A stretch of 64,000 bases of DNA from JAMLHH01 sp035515235 (GTDB taxonomy: Bacteria > Bacteroidota > Bacteroidia > Chitinophagales > JADIYW01), in the NCBI GenBank assembly GCA_035515235.1, contig DATJBS010000004.1, positions 1-64,000 on the forward strand, written 5' to 3'. Below the pieces are notes generated by a model that did not search any database, had not been told where the DNA came from, and saw only the letters and a list, made by a program, of their open reading frames with translations. Of this stretch, positions 7,967 through 16,088 are shown in pieces (within the stretch, counting starts at the first letter, position 1; the number at the start of each line of letters is the position of its first letter). The position numbers were made by a program, and so were the translations under genes.

Positions 7967-10473
7967 TATTTATTTTTTTTAGGCACTTCTAACATATTGA
8001 CTAATAATCTATAAGCACCCACAACTCCCGCTGGTAATTCTCTGAAAAATGAAAGACCAGTATAAATTAAATTTCCTTGACCATATTGAGCAAGAACAAT
8101 ACTGCCATCTTTAGAACTTTCTCCTGGATCATTCATAGCAATTGGACTACTCCAAACTGCATCTCTTTTGCCAGCAAAATAAATTCCTCTTTCTTGAATC
8201 CAATTTTCAAAATCTTTAGAAGATATTTTATTTGGATAATTTAAAATGGACGAACTTTTATCTAAAATTTCCACCGGAGCTTCTTCTACCGTCACACGAT
8301 CTCTTGTGATTTCTAATTCATAAGGAAACATTTTTGCGATAATAGGCCCTAATCTATTATTGGTATTATACTGAACGATGAGGTTTCCACCATTTTCAAC
8401 ATAATTCATCAAAGTATCGTAAGCATCATTTAACCAAAGATGAGTATTATACGCACGAATTCCAGTTACTACTGCATCCAAATCTTTCCAGTTTATTTCG
8501 TGATAATTTTTCTCATTGATCATCACTAGTTCATAACCTAATTGCGCCAAAGAAGAAGCCACCAAATCTCCAGCACCTTCTATATAACCTATTTTATGCG
8601 CATTCACTTGAACAGAAAACGAACCCAATAATATTTCCGAAGGAGTCAAAATTGTCTGTCTCGGGATATGAGCATAATCAATATTTGTGAGTTGCTGATT
8701 AAAATCTTGATCATCAATTAAAATAAAAGCTTTTAAAGTATCTGCTAAATCTTCCGTCACTTCGCTTTGAATTTCTAAATCAAAAGTATGAGTTTGACCT
8801 TTTTTCAATTCTGGTAAAATAGCATTATTCAAAACCTCCACTTTCCAATGGGCAGGAATATTCAAATTCAATTGACCTCCACTAATATCTGTATGAGCCG
8901 TTGCTTGAAGTTGCACTTTTTGATTTTTCCCATTCGGAAGAATTAAAGAACGCGAAGACCAATGCATCGACACTGCTGGCAAAATCACAACTGGTTCAAA
9001 TATTTCCCCTTTTACAGGATCTACAAATCTTTTATTGAGCGGAAGAGTTTGTTCAAATACTTGCTGGTTGATTTCGTATTGAATCGTTATAAATTGATCA
9101 TCTTTTATAAAAGCTTGATTTCCATTAGGATCTTTCTTTGGGTGAAATAAATCATTTTCGATAGCTTGCTCTAACCAATATGGTGCAGAATACGGAGTGT
9201 TTTCAGGAACAGTTACCTTGTTTTCAGTTTCAAATAAATAATTATTAGCCAATGTTGAATCGATAGAAATTACTTGTTTTCCAATTCTAATTTGTTTCAA
9301 TTTTATCGGCAAATTAGAACGATGTATCCATTGTAATTTTAAATCAATAGTATCATTTGGAGACAATTCATTCGTATTGACAGTGGCTACCGACCAAATT
9401 CCAGCACATTGAGCAATTAATTTTTCCACTTGGGTGAATTGATATTTCAACCAAACTTCTTTCTCAGGATTGTATTCACGAGTTTTTTGTAAATCTTTAA
9501 TTCCTTGACGAACAGCTAATAATTCTGGTAAAATTTTAGAGGGCTGCTTTAGATCGTATTTAGAAATTGCAGTATTGAGCAGCTTTTGAATATTCTCAGA
9601 ACGAGGAATTCTACTCCAAGAAGTATTGATACCTTCAAAAATATTTCCCTTTGCACTATCGCCTTGCCATTGCAAGAAATATTCTTTTGTAGAACCTCTA
9701 GTGGAAGCAGTTCCAAAACCTTGAGATTTGTGTTGACTCCTACTCAAAGAAGAAATTTCTCCATAACTTTTTCCTAAAAGCGTATTAAAAGTTCCGACAT
9801 CTACTTGTAGTTGATCTTCAGAAGTCGTATTCATAGAACCAAAAGTATAAGTATTCCAAAATAATCTTCTGACTTTCCACGCAGGTAAATTACTAGGTAC
9901 TTTATAAGAAACATCACCAGCTAACTCATATGCCTTTCTACCTAAAATAGCAGAAGCCGTATGATGACCATGACCGCCCTCGCCTGTATGAGGGAATCTA
10001 CAAATCATCACATCTGGTTTCAATGTTCTAATTAATACCACTAAATCTTGAAGCAAGCTATCTTCATTCCATTTCTGTAGAGTTTCTTCTGGATTTTTAG
10101 AAAAGCCAAAATCATAAGCACGAGTAAAATATTGCTCAGCACCATCTATTTTCCTTGCAGCTAAAAGTTCTTGCGTTCGAATCGCTCCTAAAGAGGTTCC
10201 GAGTTCACTACCAATTAAATTTTGGCCCCCATCTCCTCTTGTTAAAGAAACGTATGCAGTTCTTAATTTCTGATCGCCCACTAACCAAGACATCAATCTT
10301 GTATTTTCATCATCTGGATGAGCGGCAACATAAAGTACTGTTCCAAGAGTATTTAATTGGAGCAATTTCTGATAAATTTCTGCTGAATTATCTTGTTGAG
10401 GAGCTTGTGCTTGAATGGATTGAAAAGTGCAAATAAAAATTACGCCTAGAAGTATTCTGGAAATCAATTTCAT
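7966..10473 (-). CDS. exported PIG-L family deacetylase
   Basis: An 835-residue protein. Residues 1-22 are a signal peptide (MKLISRILLGVIFICTFQSIQA). The PIG-L/LmbE metal-dependent N-deacetylase domain follows, with AAHPDDE (catalytic Asp, metal His) near residue 46, LTRGDGGQN, and the second metal site in GEGGHGHHTAS near residue 165. A long C-terminal half with beta-rich segments and a glutamine-amidotransferase-like Rossmann region (about 610-800) is typical of the large exported Bacteroidota versions. The substrate is probably an N-acetylated sugar in the periplasm or outside the cell. I use the ATG at 10473 because it starts the signal peptide directly; the frame extends to 10521. It is too large and exported to be the bacillithiol deacetylase BshB. 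Confidence 0.85.
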   Translation of the reverse strand: MKLISRILLGVIFICTFQSIQAQAPQQDNSAEIYQKLLQLNTLGTVLYVAAHPDDENTRLMSWLVGDQKLRTAYVSLTRGDGGQNLIGSELGTSLGAIRTQELLAARKIDGAEQYFTRAYDFGFSKNPEETLQKWNEDSLLQDLVVLIRTLKPDVMICRFPHTGEGGHGHHTASAILGRKAYELAGDVSYKVPSNLPAWKVRRLFWNTYTFGSMNTTSEDQLQVDVGTFNTLLGKSYGEISSLSRSQHKSQGFGTASTRGSTKEYFLQWQGDSAKGNIFEGINTSWSRIPRSENIQKLLNTAISKYDLKQPSKILPELLAVRQGIKDLQKTREYNPEKEVWLKYQFTQVEKLIAQCAGIWSVATVNTNELSPNDTIDLKLQWIHRSNLPIKLKQIRIGKQVISIDSTLANNYLFETENKVTVPENTPYSAPYWLEQAIENDLFHPKKDPNGNQAFIKDDQFITIQYEINQQVFEQTLPLNKRFVDPVKGEIFEPVVILPAVSMHWSSRSLILPNGKNQKVQLQATAHTDISGGQLNLNIPAHWKVEVLNNAILPELKKGQTHTFDLEIQSEVTEDLADTLKAFILIDDQDFNQQLTNIDYAHIPRQTILTPSEILLGSFSVQVNAHKIGYIEGAGDLVASSLAQLGYELVMINEKNYHEINWKDLDAVVTGIRAYNTHLWLNDAYDTLMNYVENGGNLIVQYNTNNRLGPIIAKMFPYELEITRDRVTVEEAPVEILDKSSSILNYPNKISSKDFENWIQERGIYFAGKRDAVWSSPIAMNDPGESSKDGSIVLAQYGQGNLIYTGLSFFRELPAGVVGAYRLLVNMLEVPKKNK

Positions 10474-10708
10474 ATAATGTCTATCAAAAAGCCTAAAATA
10501 GTCATTTTGAACTTCTGACAATCCTTAAAAACATTTAAGAATGTTAAATGAAACTTTAGAAATGAAATTTAGAGCATACGATACTCCGAACAAAAGATTT
10601 CTATTATCAAAAAATCTACATAAAAGCGATTAGCAAAATACGAAATCGATAAAGAAACGAGCGATTATTTAAATAATATTAAATAATAACAACAAAATGT
10701 TAAACAAT
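10474..10708. other. intergenic region between the PIG-L operon and the tRNA-like RNA
   Basis: About 235 bp, AT-rich and without a supported gene. It must contain the promoter of the PIG-L operon (minus), but I see no clean TAnnTTTG match. Confidence 0.4.
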
Positions 10709-10739
10709 TTGTAATAAAAGAATAGTTTTATTAGATTTA
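10709..10739 (+). promoter_or_regulatory. promoter of the tRNA-like RNA
   Basis: -33 TTG (10709-10711), 20-nt spacer, TAGATTTA (10732-10739; one mismatch to TAnnTTTG). Predicted start near 10746 would leave a short 5' leader before 10759, as expected for an RNase P substrate. Confidence 0.6.
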
Positions 10740-10758
10740 CGTCTTCATTATTAATCAT

Positions 10759-10926
10759 TGTGAGGTGATGAAACTGGCAGCCATGCCCTCTTGTCTCGGG
10801 GGTGAGGATCACAAAATAAAGATTGAATATTGCCGGACTGCCCGTTGACGGCCGACAGGGGTTGACCACCAAGCGTCTTGTTCACTTCCTAATTGCCTCG
10901 TGGAGGTTCGAATCCTTCCCTTACAG
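10759..10926 (+). ncRNA. 168-nt tRNA-like RNA with a giant variable arm, class unknown
   Basis: Every part of a tRNA cloverleaf can be drawn. Acceptor stem: 10759-10765 with 10919-10925 (7 bp, one G-U). TG at positions 8-9. A 3-bp D stem (10768-10770 / 10782-10784) has an 11-nt loop containing GG, as in Leu/Ser tRNAs. Anticodon stem: 10786-10790 / 10798-10802, loop TTGTCTC with U33 and anticodon GUC. T arm: 10902-10906 / 10914-10918 with the consensus loop TTCGAAT. G is at the discriminator position and no CCA is encoded. The variable region (10803-10901) is 99 nt instead of the usual 4-24. It opens with a 5-bp stem (10803-10807 / 10896-10900) and has a GC-rich core with a CCG-TTGA-CGG hairpin (10842-10851). 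The GUC anticodon, C38 and G73 resemble tRNA-Asp identity, while the D arm resembles Leu. Residue 37 is U, which is unusual for a decoding tRNA. Confidence 0.7.
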
Positions 10927-10929
10927 CAC

Positions 10930-10964
10930 AAATCCCAACTCTAAAAAGCTGGGATTTTTTTATT
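10930..10964 (+). terminator. Rho-independent terminator of the tRNA-like RNA
   Basis: Stem AAATCCCA (10930-10937) / TGGGATTT (10950-10957) followed by a T-rich tract, beginning 4 nt after the 3' end of the RNA. Confidence 0.8.
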
Positions 10965-11015
10965 TTATTGCAAAAGGTATTTAAAGCATCCTTCTATTTT
11001 CCTACTTTAGCAGTT

Positions 11016-11798
11016 ATGTCAAGTTTAAAAATTATTTCTTACAACGTCAACGGCATTCGTTCAGCATTAAATAAAGGACTTTCCAATTGGATAGAAGAGA
11101 ACGATTTTGATATTGTATTATTCCAAGAAATCAAAGCCAATTTAGAATCTATACCCGTTGAAATCTTCGAACATTTAGGTTATCAATACAGTTTTTTTCC
11201 TGCACAAAAAAAAGGTTATAGCGGCGTAGGTGCAATCTTCAAACAGCGACCTGACCAAGTTATTCACGGGATGGGCATCGAAGAATTTGATTTCGAAGGT
11301 CGACTGATGCGTCTTGACTTTGGAGATTTAACAATCATCAATAGTTATTTCCCTTCAGGTTCGAGTGGAGATATCCGCCAAGTCATCAAAATGCAGTATT
11401 TAGATGCTTTTTATGATTATATCCAAGATTTAAAAACTGAAAGACCAAATATCTTAATTTCTGGCGATTACAATATTTGTCATCATTCTATAGATATTCA
11501 TGATCCTAAAGGCAATAAAAACTCTTCAGGATTTCTACCAGAAGAGAGAGCTTGGATGAGCAAATATTTCGCAAATGGATTTGTAGACACCTTCAGACAT
11601 TTCAATCAAGATCCACATCATTATTCTTGGTGGTCTTATAGAGCTGGCTCGAGAGGGAAAAATAAAGGGTGGAGAATAGATTACCATGCTATCACAGAAG
11701 CCGTACAGCCTTATTTAATTTCAGCTGCCATCTTACCAGATATCATACATTCTGACCATTGTCCTATCTTTGTAGAGATTGACGAAAAGGTCCTTTAA
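11016..11798 (+). CDS. xth: exodeoxyribonuclease III
   Basis: A 260-residue Xth/ExoA-type AP endonuclease and 3'-5' exonuclease for base excision repair. Visible family motifs are KIISYNVNGIRSA at the N-terminus, LFQEIKA (metal-binding Glu), GDYNICH (catalytic Asp and Asn), WWSYRAGSRGKNKGWRIDY and the C-terminal SDHCPIFVEI (catalytic Asp-His). The frame is open upstream into the tRNA-like gene, but homologous sequence starts at the ATG at 11016. An imperfect -7 box (TACTTTAG, 11003-11010) lies 5 nt before it. The lipoprotein gene follows after 9 nt, probably in one operon. Confidence 0.95.
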   Translation: MSSLKIISYNVNGIRSALNKGLSNWIEENDFDIVLFQEIKANLESIPVEIFEHLGYQYSFFPAQKKGYSGVGAIFKQRPDQVIHGMGIEEFDFEGRLMRLDFGDLTIINSYFPSGSSGDIRQVIKMQYLDAFYDYIQDLKTERPNILISGDYNICHHSIDIHDPKGNKNSSGFLPEERAWMSKYFANGFVDTFRHFNQDPHHYSWWSYRAGSRGKNKGWRIDYHAITEAVQPYLISAAILPDIIHSDHCPIFVEIDEKVL

Positions 11799-11807
11799 AA
11801 ATATTAT

Positions 11808-13538
11808 ATGTTCAGACTTACAATTCTTTTCCTACTTAGCTTTTCAATATTTTCTAGTTGCAAAGAGACCAAATCCGTCAACGACCAACTTCGTCCTGCA
11901 AAGGGAGGAAAATACTTTGGAGGAACTTTAAGATACAATGAAGAAGAATTTTTAAAGAGCTTAAATCCTTTAAATATTACCGAAGTCACGGGACACAGAA
12001 TTGCAGAACAGATTTATGAGGGATTAATAGAATTTAATCAGAAAACCTTAGCCATTGAACCAAAACTAGCTAAAAGTTGGGATGTCAATCCTGAAGGAAC
12101 GGTGTATACTTTTCACCTTCGTACGGATGTATATTTTCAAGATGACCCATGTTTTCCTAATGGGAAAGGAAGAAAATTCACTGCTCAAGATGTCAAATAT
12201 TGCTATGATAGACTTTGTTATAATAATCCAGCAGACAATCAAGGATTTTGGATATTTGAGGATGTCGTGAAAGGAGCTAATGAGTATCAAGAAGCCACAA
12301 AAAACAAAGAAAATCCTGCAGGTGGTGTCGAAGGCGTAAAAATCATCAATGACAGTACTATTTCTATAGAATTATACCAACCATTTTCTGTATTCCTATC
12401 CAGAATGGGGCTTGTGTTTGCAAAAATATATCCCAAAGAAGCTGTAGATACATATGGTGCAGAGATGCGTATCAAATGCGTAGGAACAGGTCCTTATCAA
12501 ATTAAAGTAATGAAAGAAAATGAAATTACTTTTCTCACTAGGAATAATAAATATTGGAAAAAAGATGAAGATGGAAACCAACTACCTTATATCGATAATA
12601 TAAAAGTCACTTTTATCAAAGAAAAGAGAGCAGAGCTGTTATCCTTTAAAAAAGGTGATATTGACTTTTTGTACAAATTCCCTTTGGATATGATTGACGA
12701 AATCCTCGATCCTGAAGGAGAACTGAAACCAGAATATGCTCAATATCAATTGCAACATCAACCATCGATGTCTATTCAATATTATGGATTTTTGAATGTG
12801 CATCCCATCTTTAAAGACAAAAGAGTCCGTCAGGCATTTTGTTATGCTGTAGACAGAGAAAAGTTATGTACTTATACTTTAAGAAATTCTGGCTTTCCTG
12901 CAAAATATGGCGTCGTTCCTCCAGGTACTGGGAACTATGATCCAACCTTAGTGAAAGGCTATACTTTCCAACCTGAGAAAGCTAAAAAACTTATGGCTGA
13001 AGCAGGATTTCCTAATGGTAAAGATTTCCCTAAAATCACTTTACAACTCAACAGTGGTGGCGGAAGAAATAGTCAAGTGGCAGAAGCTATTCAAAAGATG
13101 CTCGGCGAAGTGCTCAATATTCAAATTGAATTATTAACGGTTCCATGGGCGCAACATACCGAAGCTGTAGAGTCTGCAAAAGCTGCTTTTTGGAGATTAG
13201 GATGGATAGCTGATTATCCAGAAGCAGAAAACTTTTTGAATTTATTTTTATCAAAATACGTCCCCGAAAGCATCGAAGAGAAAACTTACATCAATTCCTA
13301 TCGATATGTCAATAAAAACTTTGACAATGTATTAGAAAAAGCGCTCAGAACTATTGATGATAAAGAAAGAAATAGAATTTATGCAAAAGCAGATCAGATC
13401 GTCATTGACGACGCTCCTATTCTACCATTATATTATGATATTGACTTTAGATTATTACAACCGTATTTGAAGAATTTTGATCAGAACGCGATGGAGTACA
13501 GAAATTATTCAGAGATATATTTTGTGCCGAAAAAGTAA
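11808..13538 (+). CDS. peptide-type ABC substrate-binding lipoprotein (SBP_bac_5)
   Basis: A 576-residue extracytoplasmic solute-binding protein of the OppA/DppA family. The signal peptide ends in a lipobox (FSSC, Cys at residue 18), so it should be lipid-anchored. Family signatures are YNEEEFLKSLNP near the N-terminus, EPKLAKSWDV, the FTAQDVKYCYDRL segment near residue 125, and the lobe II region with KRVRQAFCYAVDREKL near residue 340. The expected ligand is an oligopeptide or similar. No permease or ATPase gene lies nearby, so it is an orphan in this window; the transporter must be elsewhere or the protein may act otherwise. It lies 9 nt downstream of xth. Confidence 0.88.
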   Translation: MFRLTILFLLSFSIFSSCKETKSVNDQLRPAKGGKYFGGTLRYNEEEFLKSLNPLNITEVTGHRIAEQIYEGLIEFNQKTLAIEPKLAKSWDVNPEGTVYTFHLRTDVYFQDDPCFPNGKGRKFTAQDVKYCYDRLCYNNPADNQGFWIFEDVVKGANEYQEATKNKENPAGGVEGVKIINDSTISIELYQPFSVFLSRMGLVFAKIYPKEAVDTYGAEMRIKCVGTGPYQIKVMKENEITFLTRNNKYWKKDEDGNQLPYIDNIKVTFIKEKRAELLSFKKGDIDFLYKFPLDMIDEILDPEGELKPEYAQYQLQHQPSMSIQYYGFLNVHPIFKDKRVRQAFCYAVDREKLCTYTLRNSGFPAKYGVVPPGTGNYDPTLVKGYTFQPEKAKKLMAEAGFPNGKDFPKITLQLNSGGGRNSQVAEAIQKMLGEVLNIQIELLTVPWAQHTEAVESAKAAFWRLGWIADYPEAENFLNLFLSKYVPESIEEKTYINSYRYVNKNFDNVLEKALRTIDDKERNRIYAKADQIVIDDAPILPLYYDIDFRLLQPYLKNFDQNAMEYRNYSEIYFVPKK

Positions 13539-13673
13539 GTCAATTTGATGAGATGATGTGGTAATATGATAATTAGTTGATTAGATAAAATCATTAACTG
13601 AGATTTATAATAGCATCATTTTCCTTATCTTGTAAGTTAGATTTAATAATTTTCTCAAACAAGCTATTAGAAT

Positions 13674-13883
13674 ATGAAACAATTGACTCTTAACATAGAC
13701 GAGAATAAATTCAATACATTCCTTTCTTTCATCAAAACGTTAGATTATGTTTCAATTTCTAATGAAGAAGAAATCCCTTCTTGGCAACAAGATGAAGTTA
13801 ACAGAAGAATTCAACTCATTGAATCGGGCGAAATGAAAATGCATAAATGGTCGGATGTGAAAAATGAAATCTTTAAAAAGTAA
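13674..13883 (+). CDS. antitoxin of a ParE-type toxin-antitoxin pair
   Basis: A 69-residue acidic protein. The second half (IPSWQQDEVNRRIQLIESGE then HKWSDVKNEI) resembles the addiction-module component family (Unstab_antitox, PF09720), whose members read W-x-x-E-...-R-...-I-x-x-G-...-W-x-x-V. It lies directly before a ParE/RelE-type gene, and the stop and start overlap by one base (TAATG). Together these make it the antitoxin. No separate DNA-binding domain can be recognised with confidence. Confidence 0.75.
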   Translation: MKQLTLNIDENKFNTFLSFIKTLDYVSISNEEEIPSWQQDEVNRRIQLIESGEMKMHKWSDVKNEIFKK

Positions 13884-14185
13884 TGAAATTTTCTATACAA
13901 ATTGCAGAATATGCTAAAAAGGATATCTCTGAAGCTTATAGTTGGTACATACTTAAAAACGAATCAATAGCTGACGATTTTGAAAATCAAATTTATTACG
14001 CTCTTAAAAAAATAGAAGATAATCCATTCAAATTTCAAATCCGTTATAAATTAATTCGAGTAGCATTCTTGAAAAAATTTCCCTTTGGTATTCATTATAA
14101 AATAAATGATAATTTAATAGAAATTATTGCTGTTTTTCATACTTCTCAAAACCCTGAAAATTGGTTTAATAGAAATCCCCTATGA
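13883..14185 (+). CDS. ParE/RelE-superfamily toxin
   Basis: A 100-residue protein with the ParE-like pattern: an N-terminal strand (FSIQIAEYAKKDISEAYSWY), a two-helix hairpin (ADDFENQIYYALKKIEDNPF), then beta strands (RVAFLKKFPFGIHYKINDNLIEIIAVFHTSQNPENW). The F-P-F-x-I-x-Y and V-x-H-x-x-x-x-P-x-x-W elements are typical of ParE toxins. Whether it poisons gyrase (ParE) or cleaves mRNA (RelE) cannot be settled by eye. It is translationally coupled to the antitoxin gene. Confidence 0.8.
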   Translation: MKFSIQIAEYAKKDISEAYSWYILKNESIADDFENQIYYALKKIEDNPFKFQIRYKLIRVAFLKKFPFGIHYKINDNLIEIIAVFHTSQNPENWFNRNPL

Positions 14186-14293
14186 TATTTTGTGAAAGCT
14201 TTTAATTTACTTTTAAAAAATTTATTAATATATTCTTGAGCAGAATTATTAAAAAGTTCTCTAGCTATTTTAAAATCATTGATTATCTCACAA

Positions 14294-14581
14294 TCAAAAA
14301 TAGACTTTCAAAAAATTACAAATCAAAATACCAAATCCAAAAAATATAATTGTGATTGAAAATATGAATTGAATAAATACAAAAAATCCTATATTTTTCT
14401 TCTCAATAAAATATATACATGAGGTAATAATAGAAATCGAAAGAATTAATATAATACCTAAATAAAATATTAATAAAATACCTGCAGCAAATTCTCCATC
14501 ATTTGTTTTCAATAAAAAATACAAGTAATAAAATACAAGTAAAAGGGCAATAATATGTGTGAATAATATTTTCTTAATCAT
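14294..14581 (-). CDS. small hypothetical membrane protein
   Basis: About 95 residues from the ATG at 14581 (the frame continues to a TTG at 14587). Three hydrophobic segments, at about residues 5-27, 33-57 and 68-90, are separated by short polar linkers (KTNDGE, EKKN). Composition is very rich in Ile and Phe and the DNA is very AT-rich. I do not recognise a family. It is convergent with the toxin gene and on the same strand as, and downstream of, the DUF962 gene. Confidence 0.5.
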   Translation of the reverse strand: MIKKILFTHIIALLLVFYYLYFLLKTNDGEFAAGILLIFYLGIILILSISIITSCIYFIEKKNIGFFVFIQFIFSITIIFFGFGILICNFLKVYF

Positions 14582-14628
14582 ACACAATAAGCTCTATTTG
14601 TTAAGTCTTTTTTATAACCCTTTCTCCT

Positions 14629-14967
14629 CTACCCAAACTTAGCTTGCGCTTCTGCTAATTTTTGCTCGATTTGTCCAGTTAGAAAATGATAGAGCATAAT
14701 AAAATCTGAACTTAAGCTCCATAAAGGATACTGAAAAGTTGCTGGTTTGTTCTTCTCAAATTTAAAATGTCCTGTCCAAGCAAAACCATACCCAATTACG
14801 GGCATCAAAACAAATTTCCACCATACAGGATCAATTATCGCCCAAATCACAACTCCAATAAATAAAGAAGTCCCTACATAATGTAGTCTTCTACAAGTCA
14901 AGTCGGAATGCTCCGTTAAGTAATAAGGATAAAATTCTTTTAAGGATTGAAATCTTTCTGTTGACAT
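14629..14967 (-). CDS. DUF962/Mpo1-like membrane protein
   Basis: A 112-residue protein beginning MSTERFQSLKEFYPYYLTEH, with the family's conserved H-x(n)-RRLHYVGTSL near residue 25 and HFKFEKNKPATFQYPLWSLSSDF near residue 70. There are two or three membrane segments. Yeast Mpo1 of this family is an iron-dependent dioxygenase in fatty-acid alpha-oxidation; the conserved His residues are present here, but bacterial function is not established. The ATG at 14967 fits the family start; the frame runs to 15000. Confidence 0.8.
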   Translation of the reverse strand: MSTERFQSLKEFYPYYLTEHSDLTCRRLHYVGTSLFIGVVIWAIIDPVWWKFVLMPVIGYGFAWTGHFKFEKNKPATFQYPLWSLSSDFIMLYHFLTGQIEQKLAEAQAKFG

Positions 14968-15158
14968 ACTATTGGAATTTTGTAGAATAAATATAATCAA
15001 AATTTCATCAATTTATTTAAAGGATTTTAATGCCCTTTGCTAAATCATTTATACCACATTGTCAACTAATTGTACAATAAAAACACTTTTATATTAAATA
15101 TGCTGAAACATTAAAGATTAATTAACGTAAATGAGCTTATAAAATCAATGCATACAGT

Positions 15159-16028
15159 ATGAAACAGCTTAAAATCACCACGAAAATCACCAACAGAGAT
15201 TCATTCTCAATTGATAAGTATTTAAACGAAATAGCAAAATTGCCTTTATTAAAAGAAGATGAAGAAGTTGATTTAGCTAGAAGGATTCGCAAAGGTGATC
15301 AATACGCGTTAGACAAACTGACGAAATCCAATCTTAGATTTGTAGTTTCAGTAGCTAAACAATATCAAAACCAAGGTCTTTCTCTAAATGATTTGATCAA
15401 TGAAGGAAATATCGGGTTAATTAAAGCTGCTACAAAATTTGATGAAACTAAAGGATTTAAGTTTATTTCTTATGCTGTTTGGTGGATTAGACAATCTATT
15501 TTGCAAGCTCTAGTTGAGCAAACTCGTTTAGTTCGTCTGCCTATGAACAAAGCGACTTTCTTTAATAGAATTAGCAAAGCTTCTAATGAATTTGAACAAA
15601 AAAATGAAAGAGAACCATCTGACGATGAGCTAGCAGATATAATGGAAGTTAAAGTGGAAGACATTAATTTACTTAAATCTTGTGTAAGCAATCATCTCTC
15701 TACCGACCAACCGATGAGTGATGATGACACAACTACAACTGGTGATAATCTTACAGATGACTCTATTCCAAGACCAGATGACCACTTAAACGAAGTGGCA
15801 TTACTTCATCAAATAGACAGAATCTTACATTCACTTTCTGAAAGAGAGATGTTAATCATCCAATACTATTTTGGGTTAAATAAATTTCATCAACATTATA
15901 GCTTAGATGAAATCGGAGACAAAATGTCTTTAACACGTGAAAGAGTAAGACAGTTAAAAGATAAATCATTGAAAAAAATCAGAAATTCTGTAGCAACAGA
16001 AAACCTTAAAAGATTTCTATATCAATAA
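15159..16028 (+). CDS. rpoD: primary RNA polymerase sigma factor, Bacteroidota type
   Basis: A 289-residue sigma-70 family factor. Region 1.2 (SIDKYLNEIAKLPLLKEDEEVDLARRIRKGD), region 2 with the core-binding and -10 reading segment (NLRFVVSVAKQYQ to FISYAVWWIRQSI), region 3 and region 4 (SLDEIGDKMSLTRERVRQL) are all present. Region 1.1 is missing, as in the housekeeping factor of Bacteroidota, which reads TTG/TAnnTTTG promoters. Several such promoters occur in this window. The residue 180-210 linker is rich in Asp and Thr. The gene is monocistronic with a strong terminator. Confidence 0.93.
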   Translation: MKQLKITTKITNRDSFSIDKYLNEIAKLPLLKEDEEVDLARRIRKGDQYALDKLTKSNLRFVVSVAKQYQNQGLSLNDLINEGNIGLIKAATKFDETKGFKFISYAVWWIRQSILQALVEQTRLVRLPMNKATFFNRISKASNEFEQKNEREPSDDELADIMEVKVEDINLLKSCVSNHLSTDQPMSDDDTTTTGDNLTDDSIPRPDDHLNEVALLHQIDRILHSLSEREMLIIQYYFGLNKFHQHYSLDEIGDKMSLTRERVRQLKDKSLKKIRNSVATENLKRFLYQ

Positions 16029-16058
16029 TTATTATATCAAAATTGTAATGAAAACATA

Positions 16059-16087
16059 AGCACTCTCCAGCAAGAGTGCTTTTTTAT
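16059..16087 (+). terminator. Rho-independent terminator after rpoD
   Basis: AGCACTCT (16059-16066) / AGAGTGCT (16073-16080) followed by TTTTTTA. Confidence 0.9.
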
Positions 16088-16088
16088 T

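Noticed and set aside
7966..10473. PIG-L protein as the bacillithiol deacetylase BshB
   Set aside because: It has a signal peptide and is about 835 residues; BshB is a cytoplasmic protein of about 230 residues.
10759..10926. Group I intron or tmRNA as explanation for the tRNA-like RNA
   Set aside because: The insert (99 nt) is too short for a group I intron, sits in the variable region rather than the anticodon loop, and there is no tag-peptide frame; a tmRNA would be over 300 nt with a different acceptor end.
10893..11015. N-terminal extension of exonuclease III into the tRNA-like gene
   Set aside because: The frame is open but the residues are not exonuclease III-like, and the RNA terminator lies inside it; the family start is at 11016.
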